Position numbers and translations under genes: made by a program. Below, piece by piece: positions 21,310-32,432 of a DNA stretch of 64,000 bases (position 1 is the first letter of the stretch; the number at the start of each line of letters is the position of its first letter). Location: NCBI RefSeq assembly GCF_030316895.1, contig NZ_JASZYV010000001.1, forward strand, positions 1,612,001 to 1,676,000, given 5' to 3'. Source of the DNA: Variovorax dokdonensis (GTDB lineage Bacteria > Pseudomonadota > Gammaproteobacteria > Burkholderiales > Burkholderiaceae_C). The notes under the pieces were generated by a model, which did not search any database, was not told the DNA's origin, and saw only the letters and a program-made list of their open reading frames with translations.

Positions 21310-21344
21310 CGGGGGCGTGCTCAATCGCCTAGCCCCCGTTTTTT
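21310..21344 (+). terminator. Plus-strand terminator-like hairpin at the yhbY/glycosyltransferase junction
   Basis: CGGGGGC at 21310-21316 and GCCCCCG at 21332-21338 form a stem with a 15-base loop, followed by six T residues at 21339-21344. The T-tract is on the plus strand, opposite to the two flanking minus-strand genes, so it would stop antisense transcription coming from greA and the DUF4149 gene. It overlaps the end of yhbY and may be coincidental coding sequence. Confidence 0.4.
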
Positions 21345-21800
21345 CGGCGAGACCTGACGAGGCTTGGCGCGCTTGATGCTGCCACCTGCCGTCAGGCGCT
21401 GATTGCCCAGCACGCGCAGCGTCTTGATTTCAGGCTTCTGGCCAGCGCGCTTGGCGTACTTGAGCACCTTGATGTCGCGAGGACCTGGCTTGCGCTCTTC
21501 GTCTTCCGTGCGCCGGGCCTTTTCCGGCTTGGGGCGCCAGAGGACCAGCAGCTTGCCGATGTGCTGGATAGGCGCTGCGTCGAGTTCTTCGGCCAGCGTC
21601 TTGAGCATGGCTTCGCGAGCCAGCCGATCGTCGGAGAACACGCGAACCTTGATCAGGCCATGGGCCTTCAAGGCGGCGTCGGCCTCTTTCTTGACGGCCG
21701 GCGTGAGCCCGTCTCCACCGATCATCACGATGGGATCCAGGTGGTGCGCCTGGGCGCGGTATTCCTTGCGCTGGGCAGGGGTGAGTTGAATGGCGGGCAT
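21321..21800 (-). CDS. yhbY: YhbY-family RNA-binding protein (CRM domain)
   Basis: YhbY-like proteins bind pre-50S ribosomal particles through a CRM domain. The 159-residue product has the CRM fold at residues 1-100, starting with [23 protein letters not shown] and containing LIKVRVF and GKLLVLWRP, then a lysine/arginine-rich tail of about 60 residues that is longer than in E. coli YhbY. The ATG at 21800 is chosen because the domain begins there; a much longer open frame runs through the divergent rlmE gene and is not real. It is divergent from rlmE with only 21 bases between the start codons, so the two probably share overlapping promoters. Confidence 0.9.
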   Translation of the reverse strand: MPAIQLTPAQRKEYRAQAHHLDPIVMIGGDGLTPAVKKEADAALKAHGLIKVRVFSDDRLAREAMLKTLAEELDAAPIQHIGKLLVLWRPKPEKARRTEDEERKPGPRDIKVLKYAKRAGQKPEIKTLRVLGNQRLTAGGSIKRAKPRQVSPKKRGLGD

Positions 21801-21821
21801 ATCCGTATTATCGGGCCCACA

Positions 21822-22481
21822 ATGAAAGTCAAGTCCAAGAGCAAGAAGATAAACAAGGCATGGCTGAACGACCATGTCACCGACCCGTGGGTCCAGCTCG
21901 CCCATCGGGAAGGCTACCGCGCGCGCGCCGCCTACAAGCTCAAGGAAATCGATGAAAGCCTGGGGCTGGTCCGGCCCGGGCAGGTGGTGGTCGACCTGGG
22001 TTCGACACCCGGCGCCTGGAGCCAATACCTGCGGCGCCGCCTTTCCCCTGCGGGCGCTGCCGTCGGCGAGCTCAACGGCGCGATCATTGCCGTCGATCTG
22101 CTTCCCATGGAACCGATCGAGGGCGTGCAGTTCCTGCAGGGCGACTTCCGGGACGAGGACGTTCTTGCGCGCGTGGAAGCGGCCATGGAAGGACGGAAAG
22201 CCGATCTGGTGGTCTCCGACATGGCGCCCAACCTCTCCGGAATCGCCTCGGCCGATGCCGCGCGCATTACCCATTTGATCGAGCTGGCCACGGAATTCGC
22301 CAAGCAGCATCTTCGTCCGGAAGGAGTGCTGGTTGCCAAGGTCTTTCATGGGGGCGGCTACGACGAGCAGGTTCGCCTGTTCAAATCGATCTTCAAGGTA
22401 GTCAAGCCGATCAAGCCCAAGGCGTCGAGAGACCGATCGTCGGAGACTTTCCTCGTCGGAATCGGCCTCAAAGGCGCTTGA
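21822..22481 (+). CDS. rlmE: 23S rRNA (uridine-2'-O-)-methyltransferase RlmE
   Basis: RlmE (FtsJ/RrmJ) methylates the 2'-OH of U2552 in 23S rRNA during late 50S assembly. The 219-residue protein has the SAM-binding [13 protein letters not shown] motif. The catalytic K-D-K-E set is visible: Lys in RAAYKLKEI, Asp in VVSDMAPN, Lys in VAKVFHGG and Glu in SSETFLVG. The ATG at 21822 gives the standard length; the longer frame reads into divergent yhbY. It lies upstream of ftsH as in E. coli. Confidence 0.96.
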   Translation: MKVKSKSKKINKAWLNDHVTDPWVQLAHREGYRARAAYKLKEIDESLGLVRPGQVVVDLGSTPGAWSQYLRRRLSPAGAAVGELNGAIIAVDLLPMEPIEGVQFLQGDFRDEDVLARVEAAMEGRKADLVVSDMAPNLSGIASADAARITHLIELATEFAKQHLRPEGVLVAKVFHGGGYDEQVRLFKSIFKVVKPIKPKASRDRSSETFLVGIGLKGA

Positions 22482-22662
22482 CAAATTGGCCTCAAGCAAC
22501 GGCCTTGGTCATATCCGCGACGCGTCTGTGGTGGCTCTAGGGCTTTTACAGAATTTTGCAGGTTGAAAAGCCTAAAATGGGCGCCAAATGGCCGATTGGG
22601 GCCGTCCAAATATGCCAGCCCGGCGTGTTTGTCTTTTCAGATTCCCTCGACTGGAGCGTCGT

Positions 22663-24573
<1,911 letters not shown>

Positions 24574-24594
24574 TCGACGCGGAAAGACCGATGA

Positions 24595-24620
24595 CGGGGC
24601 CTGGTGCCCCGTTTTTTTTT
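24595..24620 (+). terminator. Intrinsic terminator after ftsH
   Basis: CGGGGC at 24595-24600 and GCCCCG at 24606-24611 form a short GC stem with a five-base loop, followed by nine T residues (24612-24620). It ends the ftsH transcript and touches the beginning of the folP open frame, so folP expression needs readthrough or a promoter within ftsH. Confidence 0.8.
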
Positions 24621-24633
24621 GATGAATGAATCG

Positions 24634-25491
24634 ATGAAGAGCTGGAAGACTTCGCGCTTCGAAATCGATCTGTTGCGGCCACGCGTGATGGGTATCGTCA
24701 ACGTCACGCCCGACTCCTTTTCGGACGGCGGCACCCACGACAGGCCGGCGAGCGCGCTGCGCCATTGCGAACGGTTGCTCGAGGAGGGCTGCGACATCCT
24801 GGATCTGGGTGGCGAATCAACCCGGCCAGGCAGCCCGGCGGTCCCTCTCGAAGAGGAGCTGGCGCGCGTCATGCCCGTATTGAAAGAAGCCGTTCGCCTC
24901 GGCGTGCCGGTTTCGGTCGACACCTACAAGCCGGACGTCATGCGCGCAGCGCTGGATTCGGGCGCGGACATCATCAACGACATCTGGGCGCTTCGGCAGC
25001 CGGGCGCGCTCGATGTCGTTGCGCAGCACGCCAGTTGCGGTGTCTGCCTGATGCACATGCACCGAGACCCGCAGACCATGCAGGCCGCACCGATGAGCGA
25101 TTCCGTCTTGGCGCCGGTCAAGGCCTTTCTTGGCGAGCGGTCGATCACGCTGCAGGCAAATGGCGTGTCGGCCGATCGCATCGTGCTCGACCCTGGAATC
25201 GGCTTCGGCAAGACCGTTGCGCAGAACTTCGAACTGCTGGCTCGGCAAGCGGAATTGCTGTCCTTGAATCACGCCGTGTTGGCCGGATGGTCCCGAAAAT
25301 CGTCGCTGGGTGTGGTGACCGGCATCGGGCCTGCGGCGGAGCGTGCGGTGCCTAGCGTGGCGGCGGCGCTCCTGGCTGTCGACCGTGGGGCGCGCATCGT
25401 GCGTGTGCATGATGTGGCCGCCACGGTTGCCGCGCTGGCGGTGTGGCAGGCCATGCTCGAGCAGCGGCCGACGCATACATCAGAAGAATGA
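24634..25491 (+). CDS. folP: Dihydropteroate synthase
   Basis: FolP joins 6-hydroxymethyl-7,8-dihydropterin diphosphate and p-aminobenzoate to give dihydropteroate in folate synthesis; it is the sulfonamide target. The 285-residue product shows the family signature GIVNVTPDSFSDGG near residues 20-33, LDLGGESTRPG, the IINDIWALR segment and LDPGIGFGKT. The ATG at 24634 gives the family-like N-terminus (KSWKTSRFEIDLL). An ATG at 24622 directly abuts the terminator T-tract and has no ribosome-binding site. The downstream neighbour is glmM, the usual order. Confidence 0.94.
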   Translation: MKSWKTSRFEIDLLRPRVMGIVNVTPDSFSDGGTHDRPASALRHCERLLEEGCDILDLGGESTRPGSPAVPLEEELARVMPVLKEAVRLGVPVSVDTYKPDVMRAALDSGADIINDIWALRQPGALDVVAQHASCGVCLMHMHRDPQTMQAAPMSDSVLAPVKAFLGERSITLQANGVSADRIVLDPGIGFGKTVAQNFELLARQAELLSLNHAVLAGWSRKSSLGVVTGIGPAAERAVPSVAAALLAVDRGARIVRVHDVAATVAALAVWQAMLEQRPTHTSEE

Positions 25492-25542
25492 GGTTTGCGG
25501 CGTCCAAGGCAATGGACAATGCGGCCCGGAGGAAAACGAAAC

Positions 25543-26886
25543 ATGAGCAGAAAATACTTTGGTACCGATGGCATCCGAGGCACCGTCGGGCAATTTCCAA
25601 TCACGCCGGACTTCGTACTTCGCCTTGCGCATGCCGTGGGCCGAGTGCTCAAGACCAGCGAGTCGCGGCCTGTCGTGCTGATCGGCAAGGACACCCGGAT
25701 CTCCGGCTACATGCTCGAAAGTGCGCTCGAGTCTGGCTTCAATTCGGCTGGCGTCGACGTGGTGCTGCTGGGCCCTTTGCCGACCCCTGGCGTCGCGTAT
25801 CTCACGCGTGCCCAGCGCGCCAGCCTGGGTGTGGTCATCAGCGCCAGTCACAACGCATTTCCGGACAACGGCATCAAGTTCTTCAGCGCCCACGGGACGA
25901 AGCTCGACGACGAGTGGGAAGAAAAAGTCGAAGCGTTGCTCGAAGAGCCACCGAAGTGGACTGATTCGGCCAACCTAGGCCGAGCTCGCCGCATGAATGA
26001 CGCGACGGGCCGCTACACCGAGTTCTGCAAGAGCACCTTCGCCACCGACCTCAGTCTGCGCGGTATGAAACTGGTCGTGGATTCCGCGCACGGCGCGGCC
26101 TATCAGGTGGCGCCCCAGGTCTTTCATGAGCTCGGAGCGGACGTCGTTGCCATCGGCGGTGCGCCGGACGGTCTGAACATCAACAAGGGTGTCGGTGCAA
26201 CGCATCCCCAGGCGCTCATCGAAGCCGTCGCAGCGCATGGTGCTGACTACGGCATTGCACTCGATGGCGATGCGGACCGGCTTCAACTCGTCGATGCGCA
26301 AGGCCGGCTCTTCAACGGGGACGAGCTCTTGCTGTTGATGGTCAAGGAGCGGCTTGGCCGAGGGGACAAGGTGCCCGGCGTGGTCGGGACGCTGATGACC
26401 AACAAGGCGGTGGAAGTCGCATTGCGCCGGTTGGGCGTTGACTTCGTCCGAGCCAAGGTCGGCGACCGATATGTGCTGGAAGAACTCGACAAGCGCGGAT
26501 GGCTGCTTGGCGGGGAGGGCTCGGGTCACCTGCTGGCGCTCGATCGTCAAACGACAGGAGACGGCATCGTCAGTGCTCTGCAGGTTCTGCAGGCGTGTGT
26601 GCGCAGCGGCAAGTCCGTGGCGCAATTGTTGGAGGGCCTCGTGCTCTTTCCGCAGGTGCTGATCAACGTCCGACTCAAACCGGGTCAGGATTGGAAGAGC
26701 AACGACAAGTTGATCAAGACCAGCGAACGGGCCGAACTCGAGCTTGGCGACTCCGGTCGCGTGCTGATTCGCCCCAGTGGTACCGAGCCTTTGCTTCGAG
26801 TCATGGTGGAGGCAAGGGGTGCCCAAGACGCGGAAATTTGGGCCAAGCGCATTGCCGAAACTTTGCACAACATTGATCCTGCTTAA
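25543..26886 (+). CDS. glmM: Phosphoglucosamine mutase
   Basis: GlmM interconverts glucosamine 6-phosphate and 1-phosphate for UDP-GlcNAc synthesis, feeding peptidoglycan and lipid A. The 447-residue protein has the N-terminal [10 protein letters not shown], the phosphoserine loop ISASHNAF with Ser102, the metal loop DGDADR and the C-terminal [12 protein letters not shown] phosphate-binding segment. The ATG at 25543 follows CGGAGGA and is the standard N-terminus; an upstream in-frame codon adds 16 unsupported residues. It closes the ftsH-folP-glmM block. Confidence 0.97.
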   Translation: MSRKYFGTDGIRGTVGQFPITPDFVLRLAHAVGRVLKTSESRPVVLIGKDTRISGYMLESALESGFNSAGVDVVLLGPLPTPGVAYLTRAQRASLGVVISASHNAFPDNGIKFFSAHGTKLDDEWEEKVEALLEEPPKWTDSANLGRARRMNDATGRYTEFCKSTFATDLSLRGMKLVVDSAHGAAYQVAPQVFHELGADVVAIGGAPDGLNINKGVGATHPQALIEAVAAHGADYGIALDGDADRLQLVDAQGRLFNGDELLLLMVKERLGRGDKVPGVVGTLMTNKAVEVALRRLGVDFVRAKVGDRYVLEELDKRGWLLGGEGSGHLLALDRQTTGDGIVSALQVLQACVRSGKSVAQLLEGLVLFPQVLINVRLKPGQDWKSNDKLIKTSERAELELGDSGRVLIRPSGTEPLLRVMVEARGAQDAEIWAKRIAETLHNIDPA

Positions 26887-26948
26887 GACACAATGCGGGC
26901 AATAAAAGCTGAGTTACCAACGAAAAAATAGCAACAAAAAGTAGTACT

Positions 26949-26972
26949 GCGACGTGGCCCGTCGCCTAGAAT
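26949..26972 (+). promoter_or_regulatory. Candidate operator and -10 element upstream of the response-regulator gene
   Basis: GCGAC at 26949-26953 and GTCGC at 26961-26965 form an inverted repeat. Two bases later comes TAGAAT (26967-26972), a good -10 hexamer, with no clear -35. An inverted repeat in the -35 position would suit an activator- or autoregulated promoter for the two-component genes. The rest of the interval 26887-27072 is relatively A-rich, with GGGGAT directly before the start of the regulator gene. Confidence 0.35.
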
Positions 26973-27072
26973 CTTCACGCAACAAGGTAAAGGGAGCCGG
27001 TATCGAACGCGCTTGCGGCAGAGCAGGGGGAGCGAGCGAGTCTGGGCAGTAACCATTCCTAAAGGGGATCAC

Positions 27073-27702
27073 ATGCACAGCATTCTTATCGTTGACGACC
27101 ACCCTGCTATTCGGCTCGCCGTGCGGTCCGTCATGGAAGGCAGTGGCCAATACAAAGTCGTTGGCGAAGCCGATAGCGGGCCGGTCGCCCTCAGCTTGAT
27201 TCGAGAACTCCAGCCTGCGTTGGTGCTTCTGGATCTTGACTTGCCAAAGATGAACGGGCTCGAGCTCATCGAGCGCGTCAAGGCGACTCAACCAAGCGTC
27301 AAGGTACTGGTGCTTTCTGCGCAGCAGGAAGCCATTTTTTCGACGCGAGCACTTCAGGCTGGCGCCAACGGATTTCTCAGTAAATCGGAGGGCATGACGT
27401 CGATCGTCCAGGCCGCTCAGGCGGTCATGTCCGGTTACAGCGTGTTTCCAAGTTCTGCCATTTCCAGCTCGACAAGCGGCACGGGTACAAGTGGGGCCGA
27501 ATTGCTCAAGACGCTGTCCGATCGGGAGCTGACCGTGCTTCAGCAATTGGCGCGCGGCATGAGCAACAAGGAAATTGGAGAAGCCTTGCTGATCAGCAAC
27601 AAGACGGTCAGCAGCTACAAAGCACGCCTGTTCGAGAAACTGAATATTTCCACGCTCGTCGAGCTGGTGGACTTTGCGCGGGCCAATAATCTCGTTACTT
27701 GA
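27073..27702 (+). CDS. LuxR/NarL-family response regulator (BvgA-like)
   Basis: The 209-residue protein has a receiver domain (residues 1-120) with acidic pocket Asp8/Asp9, phosphoacceptor Asp54 in VLLDLDLPKMNG and Lys in LSKSEG. A C-terminal LuxR-type helix-turn-helix (about 148-205) contains SDRELTVLQQLARGMSNKEIG and SNKTVSSYKARLFEKL. It is a DNA-binding transcription regulator. The ATG at 27073 is preceded by AAAGGGGAT. The partner kinase is the next gene, 27 bases on. Domain architecture and the pairing are like BvgA of Bordetella; the targets are unknown. Confidence 0.92.
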   Translation: MHSILIVDDHPAIRLAVRSVMEGSGQYKVVGEADSGPVALSLIRELQPALVLLDLDLPKMNGLELIERVKATQPSVKVLVLSAQQEAIFSTRALQAGANGFLSKSEGMTSIVQAAQAVMSGYSVFPSSAISSSTSGTGTSGAELLKTLSDRELTVLQQLARGMSNKEIGEALLISNKTVSSYKARLFEKLNISTLVELVDFARANNLVT

Positions 27703-27729
27703 GGCTCCCCCCGGAGCCGGTGCTCTTCC

Positions 27730-30700
27730 ATGAAGGTTGCGTTGGCAGTTTGGGACCGTGGCCTTTCCTGGGTGAAGGTTTCCGCTGCCATCTTGTTGTT
27801 GGTGGGGGCATGGTCCGCGCCGGCGTCCGGAGCGTCGTCAGACCAATCTCGATTGAGTTTGCAGTCCACAGTCAGCCTGGCGCAACTGGTCGAAGGGCTC
27901 GAATCCGGTCAGCGGGCTTGGCTGGACAGCAAATCGGTCTTGCGAGTCGGGGTGGTGCCCAACGCCCATATTCCCTATGACCTGGTCGGGCTGAGAAGCG
28001 AGTACAAGGGGATATCGGCGGACTATCTTTCCGCGGTGACCTCCGCACTTGGACTGCAGGTCAGCCTACGCCGATATTCCACGATGGCAGACGCACGCAG
28101 GGGCCTGTCGAGCGGCGAAGTGGATGTCTTGCCCTCCCTGACCGACGAGGAAGCGAAGCGCAGTGCGCTCCAGGTCTTGCCCTATGCGAACTACCGCTGG
28201 GCACAGGTGGAGCTTCGCAGCCGCTCGCGCCCAAGCGCTTCACTGCTGCGGGTCGGCTACATCGAAGGAAGCGTTTCGCTGGATAGCTTGAGGCGAGCGT
28301 ATCCGCAGGCCGGCTTCTTCCCCTACGGCAGCAGCCTGGTGGCAATGTCTGCCGTTGCCAGCGAGAAGCTCGACGTGTTTGTCGACCTCGATGTCACCAC
28401 CCGGTACTTGTCGAATCACTACCAACTCACCAAGCTGCAGATTGGCGGGTTCGACGAAGGCCGGTCCGCTTCGATGAACTTCGGTTTTGCACCTCAAAGC
28501 ACCATGCTGCCCATGTTGTTCGGGCGTGCATTGGCGGCCATGCCGGAGCGAATGAAGACCGACATCTCCGAGCGTTGGGCACCGAGCTTGCATGGGCTCG
28601 AAGAGCGGGTGCAGTTCACGTCGGCAGAGCAGGCGTGGATTGAATCCCACCCAGTCGTGCGGTGGCATCCCACGGACTTCATGCCCTTCGTGTTCGTCGA
28701 TCCGCGAAACAAGCGCTACGTGGGCTTGTCGCTGCAGGTGCTCGATCGAATCCAGGAGCGATCGGGCCTTCGCTTTGAAATGGTGCAGCCGGGCCAGCAG
28801 GCAGACATCTTTCCGGTGGTGGTTGGCGGCGACCAAGCTCCGGTCGGACTGAAGCTGTCGCGCCCCTATTTCACCGACAACTGGGTCTTTGTCGGGCATG
28901 CCCAGGACCCGTTCATCAACGGGCCGCAGCAGTTGGAAGGCAAGCGTCTGGCTTACTTCGCCCCGAACAATCTGGCCGAGGAGATGAAGCGCGACGTGCC
29001 GAGCCTGAGCCTGGTGCCGGCCGAGTCGGTCGTCGCCACGTTCGACTACGTCGCAAACGGGCGTGCCGACATCACCTTCGCCAACATCGACACGGCCAAC
29101 TACATCGTCCAGCAGTTCTATCCCAACCGTCTCAAGGTGGTGGGCTCGGTGGAAGACGCGCCGATCGAGGTGGCTTTCGGGGTTCGCCAGGATCAGCAAC
29201 TGCTTTTGTCCATCATCGACAAGTCGCTGATCGCGATTCCGGAGTATGAACTGCGGCACGTCCGTGCCAACGGCATGTTCTTCAGCCGGCCCTCCATCGA
29301 CTGGGCGCTCTACCTGAAATGGGCTGGATTGGCCTTGGGACTCATGGTGTTGGGGCTTGCCTTGTTCGCGTGGCGCGCAGCCGCGCTGCGAAAGCAGGTG
29401 GAGCGCAGGCAGGCGGCTGAAGCAGAGCTTCGGGACCAGTTGGAGTACCAGGAGGCCATGCTCGAAGGCATGCCGCATGCCATTGCGCTGCGTGACGACC
29501 GGGCGCGCCTGGTCTACTGCAACAGTGCTTTTTCTCGTTTGCTTGGCAGGGAGCGCTCCGAGCTCATGGGCAAGACGATGCCCGAGTCGACGCGCCCGAC
29601 CGACAGCGAAGAAACCCGGAAGATGGCGGATATCGTCCACGAGCGATATCTACATATGCTGGCCGATGGCACGCACATCAATGAAGACATTGACGTCTCG
29701 TTGCAAGGCGTGGATCGCCGCCTGATGCATTGGGCCGCGCCCATTTCGCTCAAGCCGGGCGGCAAGCGAGTGGCGATGGTGACCGGCGTGGTCGACATGA
29801 CCGAGCGGCATCATCTGGTCGAACTCATCGAATCGGCGCGCGTCAAGGCGGAAGCGGCCAATCGGGCGAAGTCGAACTTCCTGGCCACCATGAGCCACGA
29901 GATCCGCACGCCGATGAATGCGGTGCTGGGCGTGCTCGAACTCCTGCTTCGCGAAGGCAACCTGTCGCAGCGCGACCGCGCGAGCGTCGACTTGGCGAGC
30001 GGTTCGGCGCGCGGTTTGCTCGGCCTGATCGACGACATCCTCGACATCTCCAAGATCGAGGCAGGCGCCCTGGAGATTTCGCCGAGCCCAGCGCAGTTGC
30101 CTCCGGTGGTGCGAGATGTGGTCAATGTGTTTGGCAGCCTGGCTCGGCAGCGCGGGCTGCGCATTGAGCTTGAGATCGATCCCGCCTTGTCCGAATGGCA
30201 CGTGTTCGACGCGGTTCGCCTGCGCCAGATCGTGAACAACCTGGTCAGCAACGCGATCAAGTACACCGATGAGGGCGGCGTTCGGATCGTCCTGTCCAGC
30301 CACGGCGTCCAGGCTGAACGCGAGTCCATCGAACTGCAGGTGGTCGACACGGGCATCGGTATCGCACCGCAAGATGTGCAGAACCTGTTCAAGCCGTTTT
30401 TCCAGGCGGAGGAGGCGGGGCCTCGCACGCTGGGAGGGACGGGGCTCGGACTGCCCATCGTCCAGCGGCTGTGCGCGAGGATGGGCGGCGACGTGTGGGT
30501 GACAAGCCAGCGTGGTGTCGGTACGTCCATCCATGTCGCGTTGCGCTTGCCCGTGTTCGAGCACGGCAGCGCCGGTCGACTCGAGCAGCCGGTGGAAGAC
30601 GTGGCTCGGCCGGCTGCTCATGTGGCATCGCGCGAGCGCAGTACGGTGCTCGTTGTCGACGATCATCCGGCCAATCGTCTGCTCATCGAGCGTCAGTTGG

Positions 30701-31494
30701 CTTTCCTGGGATTCGGCTGCGATCTGGCCGAGGATGGTCGCGTTGCGCTGGAGCGATGGGAGCGCGGCGGCATCGACGCCATCCTGACCGATTGCTCGAT
30801 GCCGGTCATGGATGGCTATGAACTCACCCGCAGCATCAGGAAGATCGAACGCGAACGCATGTTGCCGCATACGCCTGTGCTCGGCTGCACCGCGCACGTG
30901 CAGGAGCGAGAGCGGCGCCTTGCGCTGGACGTCGGCATGGACGAATGCCTTCTCAAGCCGCTGAGCATCGACGTGCTGCAGGAGGCGCTGCTGCGCTACC
31001 TGCCCGACGAGCCGGGCACCCCAGCGCCTGACGAGGATCGGCCGAGCAGCCAGTTCGGCGCGTTCGACAGCGATCCGTTGCTTGTGGCGCCTTCCATCGA
31101 GCCCGAGCCCGCGCCGGAGCCCGAACAGGATTCATCGGAGCCATTCGATGCGAAGTTGCTGCACGATTTTTCGGGTGGGAACGTCAAGATGGAAGCCGGC
31201 TTCCTGCAGGCGCTGATCCAGTCCAATGCAGGCGACATCGCGGCGCTGGGGCAGCATGTGAATGCCGGGGAGCATGCCGAGGCGGCCTCTTGTGCGCACA
31301 AGATTCGTGGCGCGGCGAGGATCGTTCGTGCCGATCGTGTCGTGCGTGATTGCGAACTGCTCGAGTCCGCCGCCAGGCGGGAGGCAGATCTTGCGACGAT
31401 GCAGTCGGCACTCGAGTCGCTGCGTACCAGTCTGGCCGAGTTCGATGCAGCCATGATGGAAAAGCTTGAAAGCTACGGGGTGCTGGCAAACTAG
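27730..31494 (+). CDS. BvgS/EvgS-like unorthodox hybrid sensor histidine kinase
   Basis: The 1254-residue inner-membrane kinase likely senses a periplasmic ligand and relays phosphate to the adjacent regulator. It has an N-terminal signal segment (to about residue 35), two tandem SBP_bac_3/Venus-flytrap domains (about 60-290 and 295-525), a transmembrane helix (about 530-550), a PAS domain (about 575-690) and a HisKA domain with His723 in MSHEIRTP. An HATPase domain with the GTGLGLPIV box follows, then a receiver with Asp1021 in LTDCSMPVMDG and a C-terminal HPt with His1190 in AHKIRGAAR. The full His-Asp-His relay is intact. The ligand cannot be deduced. Confidence 0.93.
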   Translation: MKVALAVWDRGLSWVKVSAAILLLVGAWSAPASGASSDQSRLSLQSTVSLAQLVEGLESGQRAWLDSKSVLRVGVVPNAHIPYDLVGLRSEYKGISADYLSAVTSALGLQVSLRRYSTMADARRGLSSGEVDVLPSLTDEEAKRSALQVLPYANYRWAQVELRSRSRPSASLLRVGYIEGSVSLDSLRRAYPQAGFFPYGSSLVAMSAVASEKLDVFVDLDVTTRYLSNHYQLTKLQIGGFDEGRSASMNFGFAPQSTMLPMLFGRALAAMPERMKTDISERWAPSLHGLEERVQFTSAEQAWIESHPVVRWHPTDFMPFVFVDPRNKRYVGLSLQVLDRIQERSGLRFEMVQPGQQADIFPVVVGGDQAPVGLKLSRPYFTDNWVFVGHAQDPFINGPQQLEGKRLAYFAPNNLAEEMKRDVPSLSLVPAESVVATFDYVANGRADITFANIDTANYIVQQFYPNRLKVVGSVEDAPIEVAFGVRQDQQLLLSIIDKSLIAIPEYELRHVRANGMFFSRPSIDWALYLKWAGLALGLMVLGLALFAWRAAALRKQVERRQAAEAELRDQLEYQEAMLEGMPHAIALRDDRARLVYCNSAFSRLLGRERSELMGKTMPESTRPTDSEETRKMADIVHERYLHMLADGTHINEDIDVSLQGVDRRLMHWAAPISLKPGGKRVAMVTGVVDMTERHHLVELIESARVKAEAANRAKSNFLATMSHEIRTPMNAVLGVLELLLREGNLSQRDRASVDLASGSARGLLGLIDDILDISKIEAGALEISPSPAQLPPVVRDVVNVFGSLARQRGLRIELEIDPALSEWHVFDAVRLRQIVNNLVSNAIKYTDEGGVRIVLSSHGVQAERESIELQVVDTGIGIAPQDVQNLFKPFFQAEEAGPRTLGGTGLGLPIVQRLCARMGGDVWVTSQRGVGTSIHVALRLPVFEHGSAGRLEQPVEDVARPAAHVASRERSTVLVVDDHPANRLLIERQLAFLGFGCDLAEDGRVALERWERGGIDAILTDCSMPVMDGYELTRSIRKIERERMLPHTPVLGCTAHVQERERRLALDVGMDECLLKPLSIDVLQEALLRYLPDEPGTPAPDEDRPSSQFGAFDSDPLLVAPSIEPEPAPEPEQDSSEPFDAKLLHDFSGGNVKMEAGFLQALIQSNAGDIAALGQHVNAGEHAEAASCAHKIRGAARIVRADRVVRDCELLESAARREADLATMQSALESLRTSLAEFDAAMMEKLESYGVLAN

Positions 31495-31552
31495 GGCGCT
31501 GGCTCCGCTGCCCAGAATTCCTCCAACCCAGATCCGGCCCGCAGGATGATCG

Positions 31553-32200
31553 ATGTATCTCCCATCTCGTTTTGAAGCGCGCGACCGCGCCGTCGCTCTT
31601 CAGTTGATGCGCGCCCACCCGTTTGCGGCGCTTGCCGCGGTTGACGACGAGGGGCTGCCGTTCATCAGTCAGCTGCCCATGGTGGTCCAGGAACGAGACG
31701 ATGACGGCCTCACGATCTGGTGCCACTGCGCCAAGCCGAACCCGCTGTGGCGCCATCTGCAGGCGCGTCCGCGCGCACGGGTGCTGTTCCAGGGCCCGCA
31801 TGCCTACATGTCGCCTTCGGTCTATCCGGATCTGGCGCGCGTACCAACATGGAACTACCTGTCCGTACAGTGCGTCGTCGATGCGCGCCTGGTCGAATCG
31901 CCCGACGAAAAGGATGCATTGCTCAAGCGTCTGATCTCGGAGCATGAGCCTGCCTATGACGCCCAATGGCGGGCGCTCGGCGAAGAATTCCAGCAAAAGA
32001 TGCTCACCGGCATCGTGGGGTTGGAGTTGCGGGTGATGTCGTTGCAGTGCGCCGTCAAGCTCAACCAGCATCGGCCGGAGGCGCACGCGGCCATGCATGC
32101 GATCTACAGTGCCGGCAATGCCCAGGAGCAGGCCCTGGCGGAGTGGATGCGCGCATGCGGCCTGGTGCCAGGCGTTTCGGTGCAATCGCAGGGAAACTGA
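31553..32200 (+). CDS. PaiB-like FMN-binding family protein
   Basis: The 215-residue protein matches the PaiB family, named after the Bacillus regulator of sporulation and degradative enzymes. It has a split-barrel flavin-reductase-like fold. Visible family segments are MYLPSRFEARDRAVALQLMRAHPFAAL, VPTWNYLSVQC and a C-terminal helix region LTGIVGLELRV. The ATG at 31553 is preceded by AGGATGATCG. Whether it acts as a regulator or as a flavin- or heme-binding enzyme in this organism is unknown. It follows the sensor kinase by 58 bases. Confidence 0.88.
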   Translation: MYLPSRFEARDRAVALQLMRAHPFAALAAVDDEGLPFISQLPMVVQERDDDGLTIWCHCAKPNPLWRHLQARPRARVLFQGPHAYMSPSVYPDLARVPTWNYLSVQCVVDARLVESPDEKDALLKRLISEHEPAYDAQWRALGEEFQQKMLTGIVGLELRVMSLQCAVKLNQHRPEAHAAMHAIYSAGNAQEQALAEWMRACGLVPGVSVQSQGN

Positions 32201-32204
32201 ACTC

Positions 32205-32432
32205 ATGCGGATCTTCGGCTTGGCAGCATTGCTTGTCGCGTTGGCCATCGTGGCGCTGCTGGTTGGCAAGCAACTGGGTGGAAGCGCTTCGCCAGCGTCG
32301 TCCCGGGCGGGCAGCGGCGAGGCGATGCCACAGGTTCCTTCGGGCAGTCCGCGGCAGGTGGAGCAGCAGTTCAAGCAGTCTCTGGACGCCGCCATGCAGA
32401 CCCCCCGGCCCATGCCGGACGAAGCGCGGTGA
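32205..32432 (+). CDS. Small single-span membrane-anchored protein of unknown function
   Basis: This 75-residue open frame starts with MRIFGLAALLVALAIVALLVGKQL, one transmembrane anchor, followed by a serine/glycine/proline-rich linker and a short polar helix (PRQVEQQFKQSLDAAMQ). It begins five bases after the PaiB-like gene, and its stop overlaps the GTG start of tadA (GTGA), a tight operon arrangement that supports its being real. I do not recognise the family. Similar short membrane proteins upstream of tadA occur in related bacteria. Confidence 0.7.
   Translation: MRIFGLAALLVALAIVALLVGKQLGGSASPASSRAGSGEAMPQVPSGSPRQVEQQFKQSLDAAMQTPRPMPDEAR

Noticed and set aside
20554..21357. 267-residue plus-strand frame opposite the glycosyltransferase
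   Set aside because: No ribosome-binding site, shadow composition, and the minus strand encodes a recognisable DxD glycosyltransferase.
22546..22578. Sigma-70 or sigma-32 promoter for ftsH (TTTACA or TTGAAA with TAAAAT)
   Set aside because: TAAAAT at 22573-22578 is a fair -10, but the candidate -35 boxes are at wrong spacings (22 or 11 bases) and no CCCCAT-type -10 follows TTGAAA, so the call was not supported.
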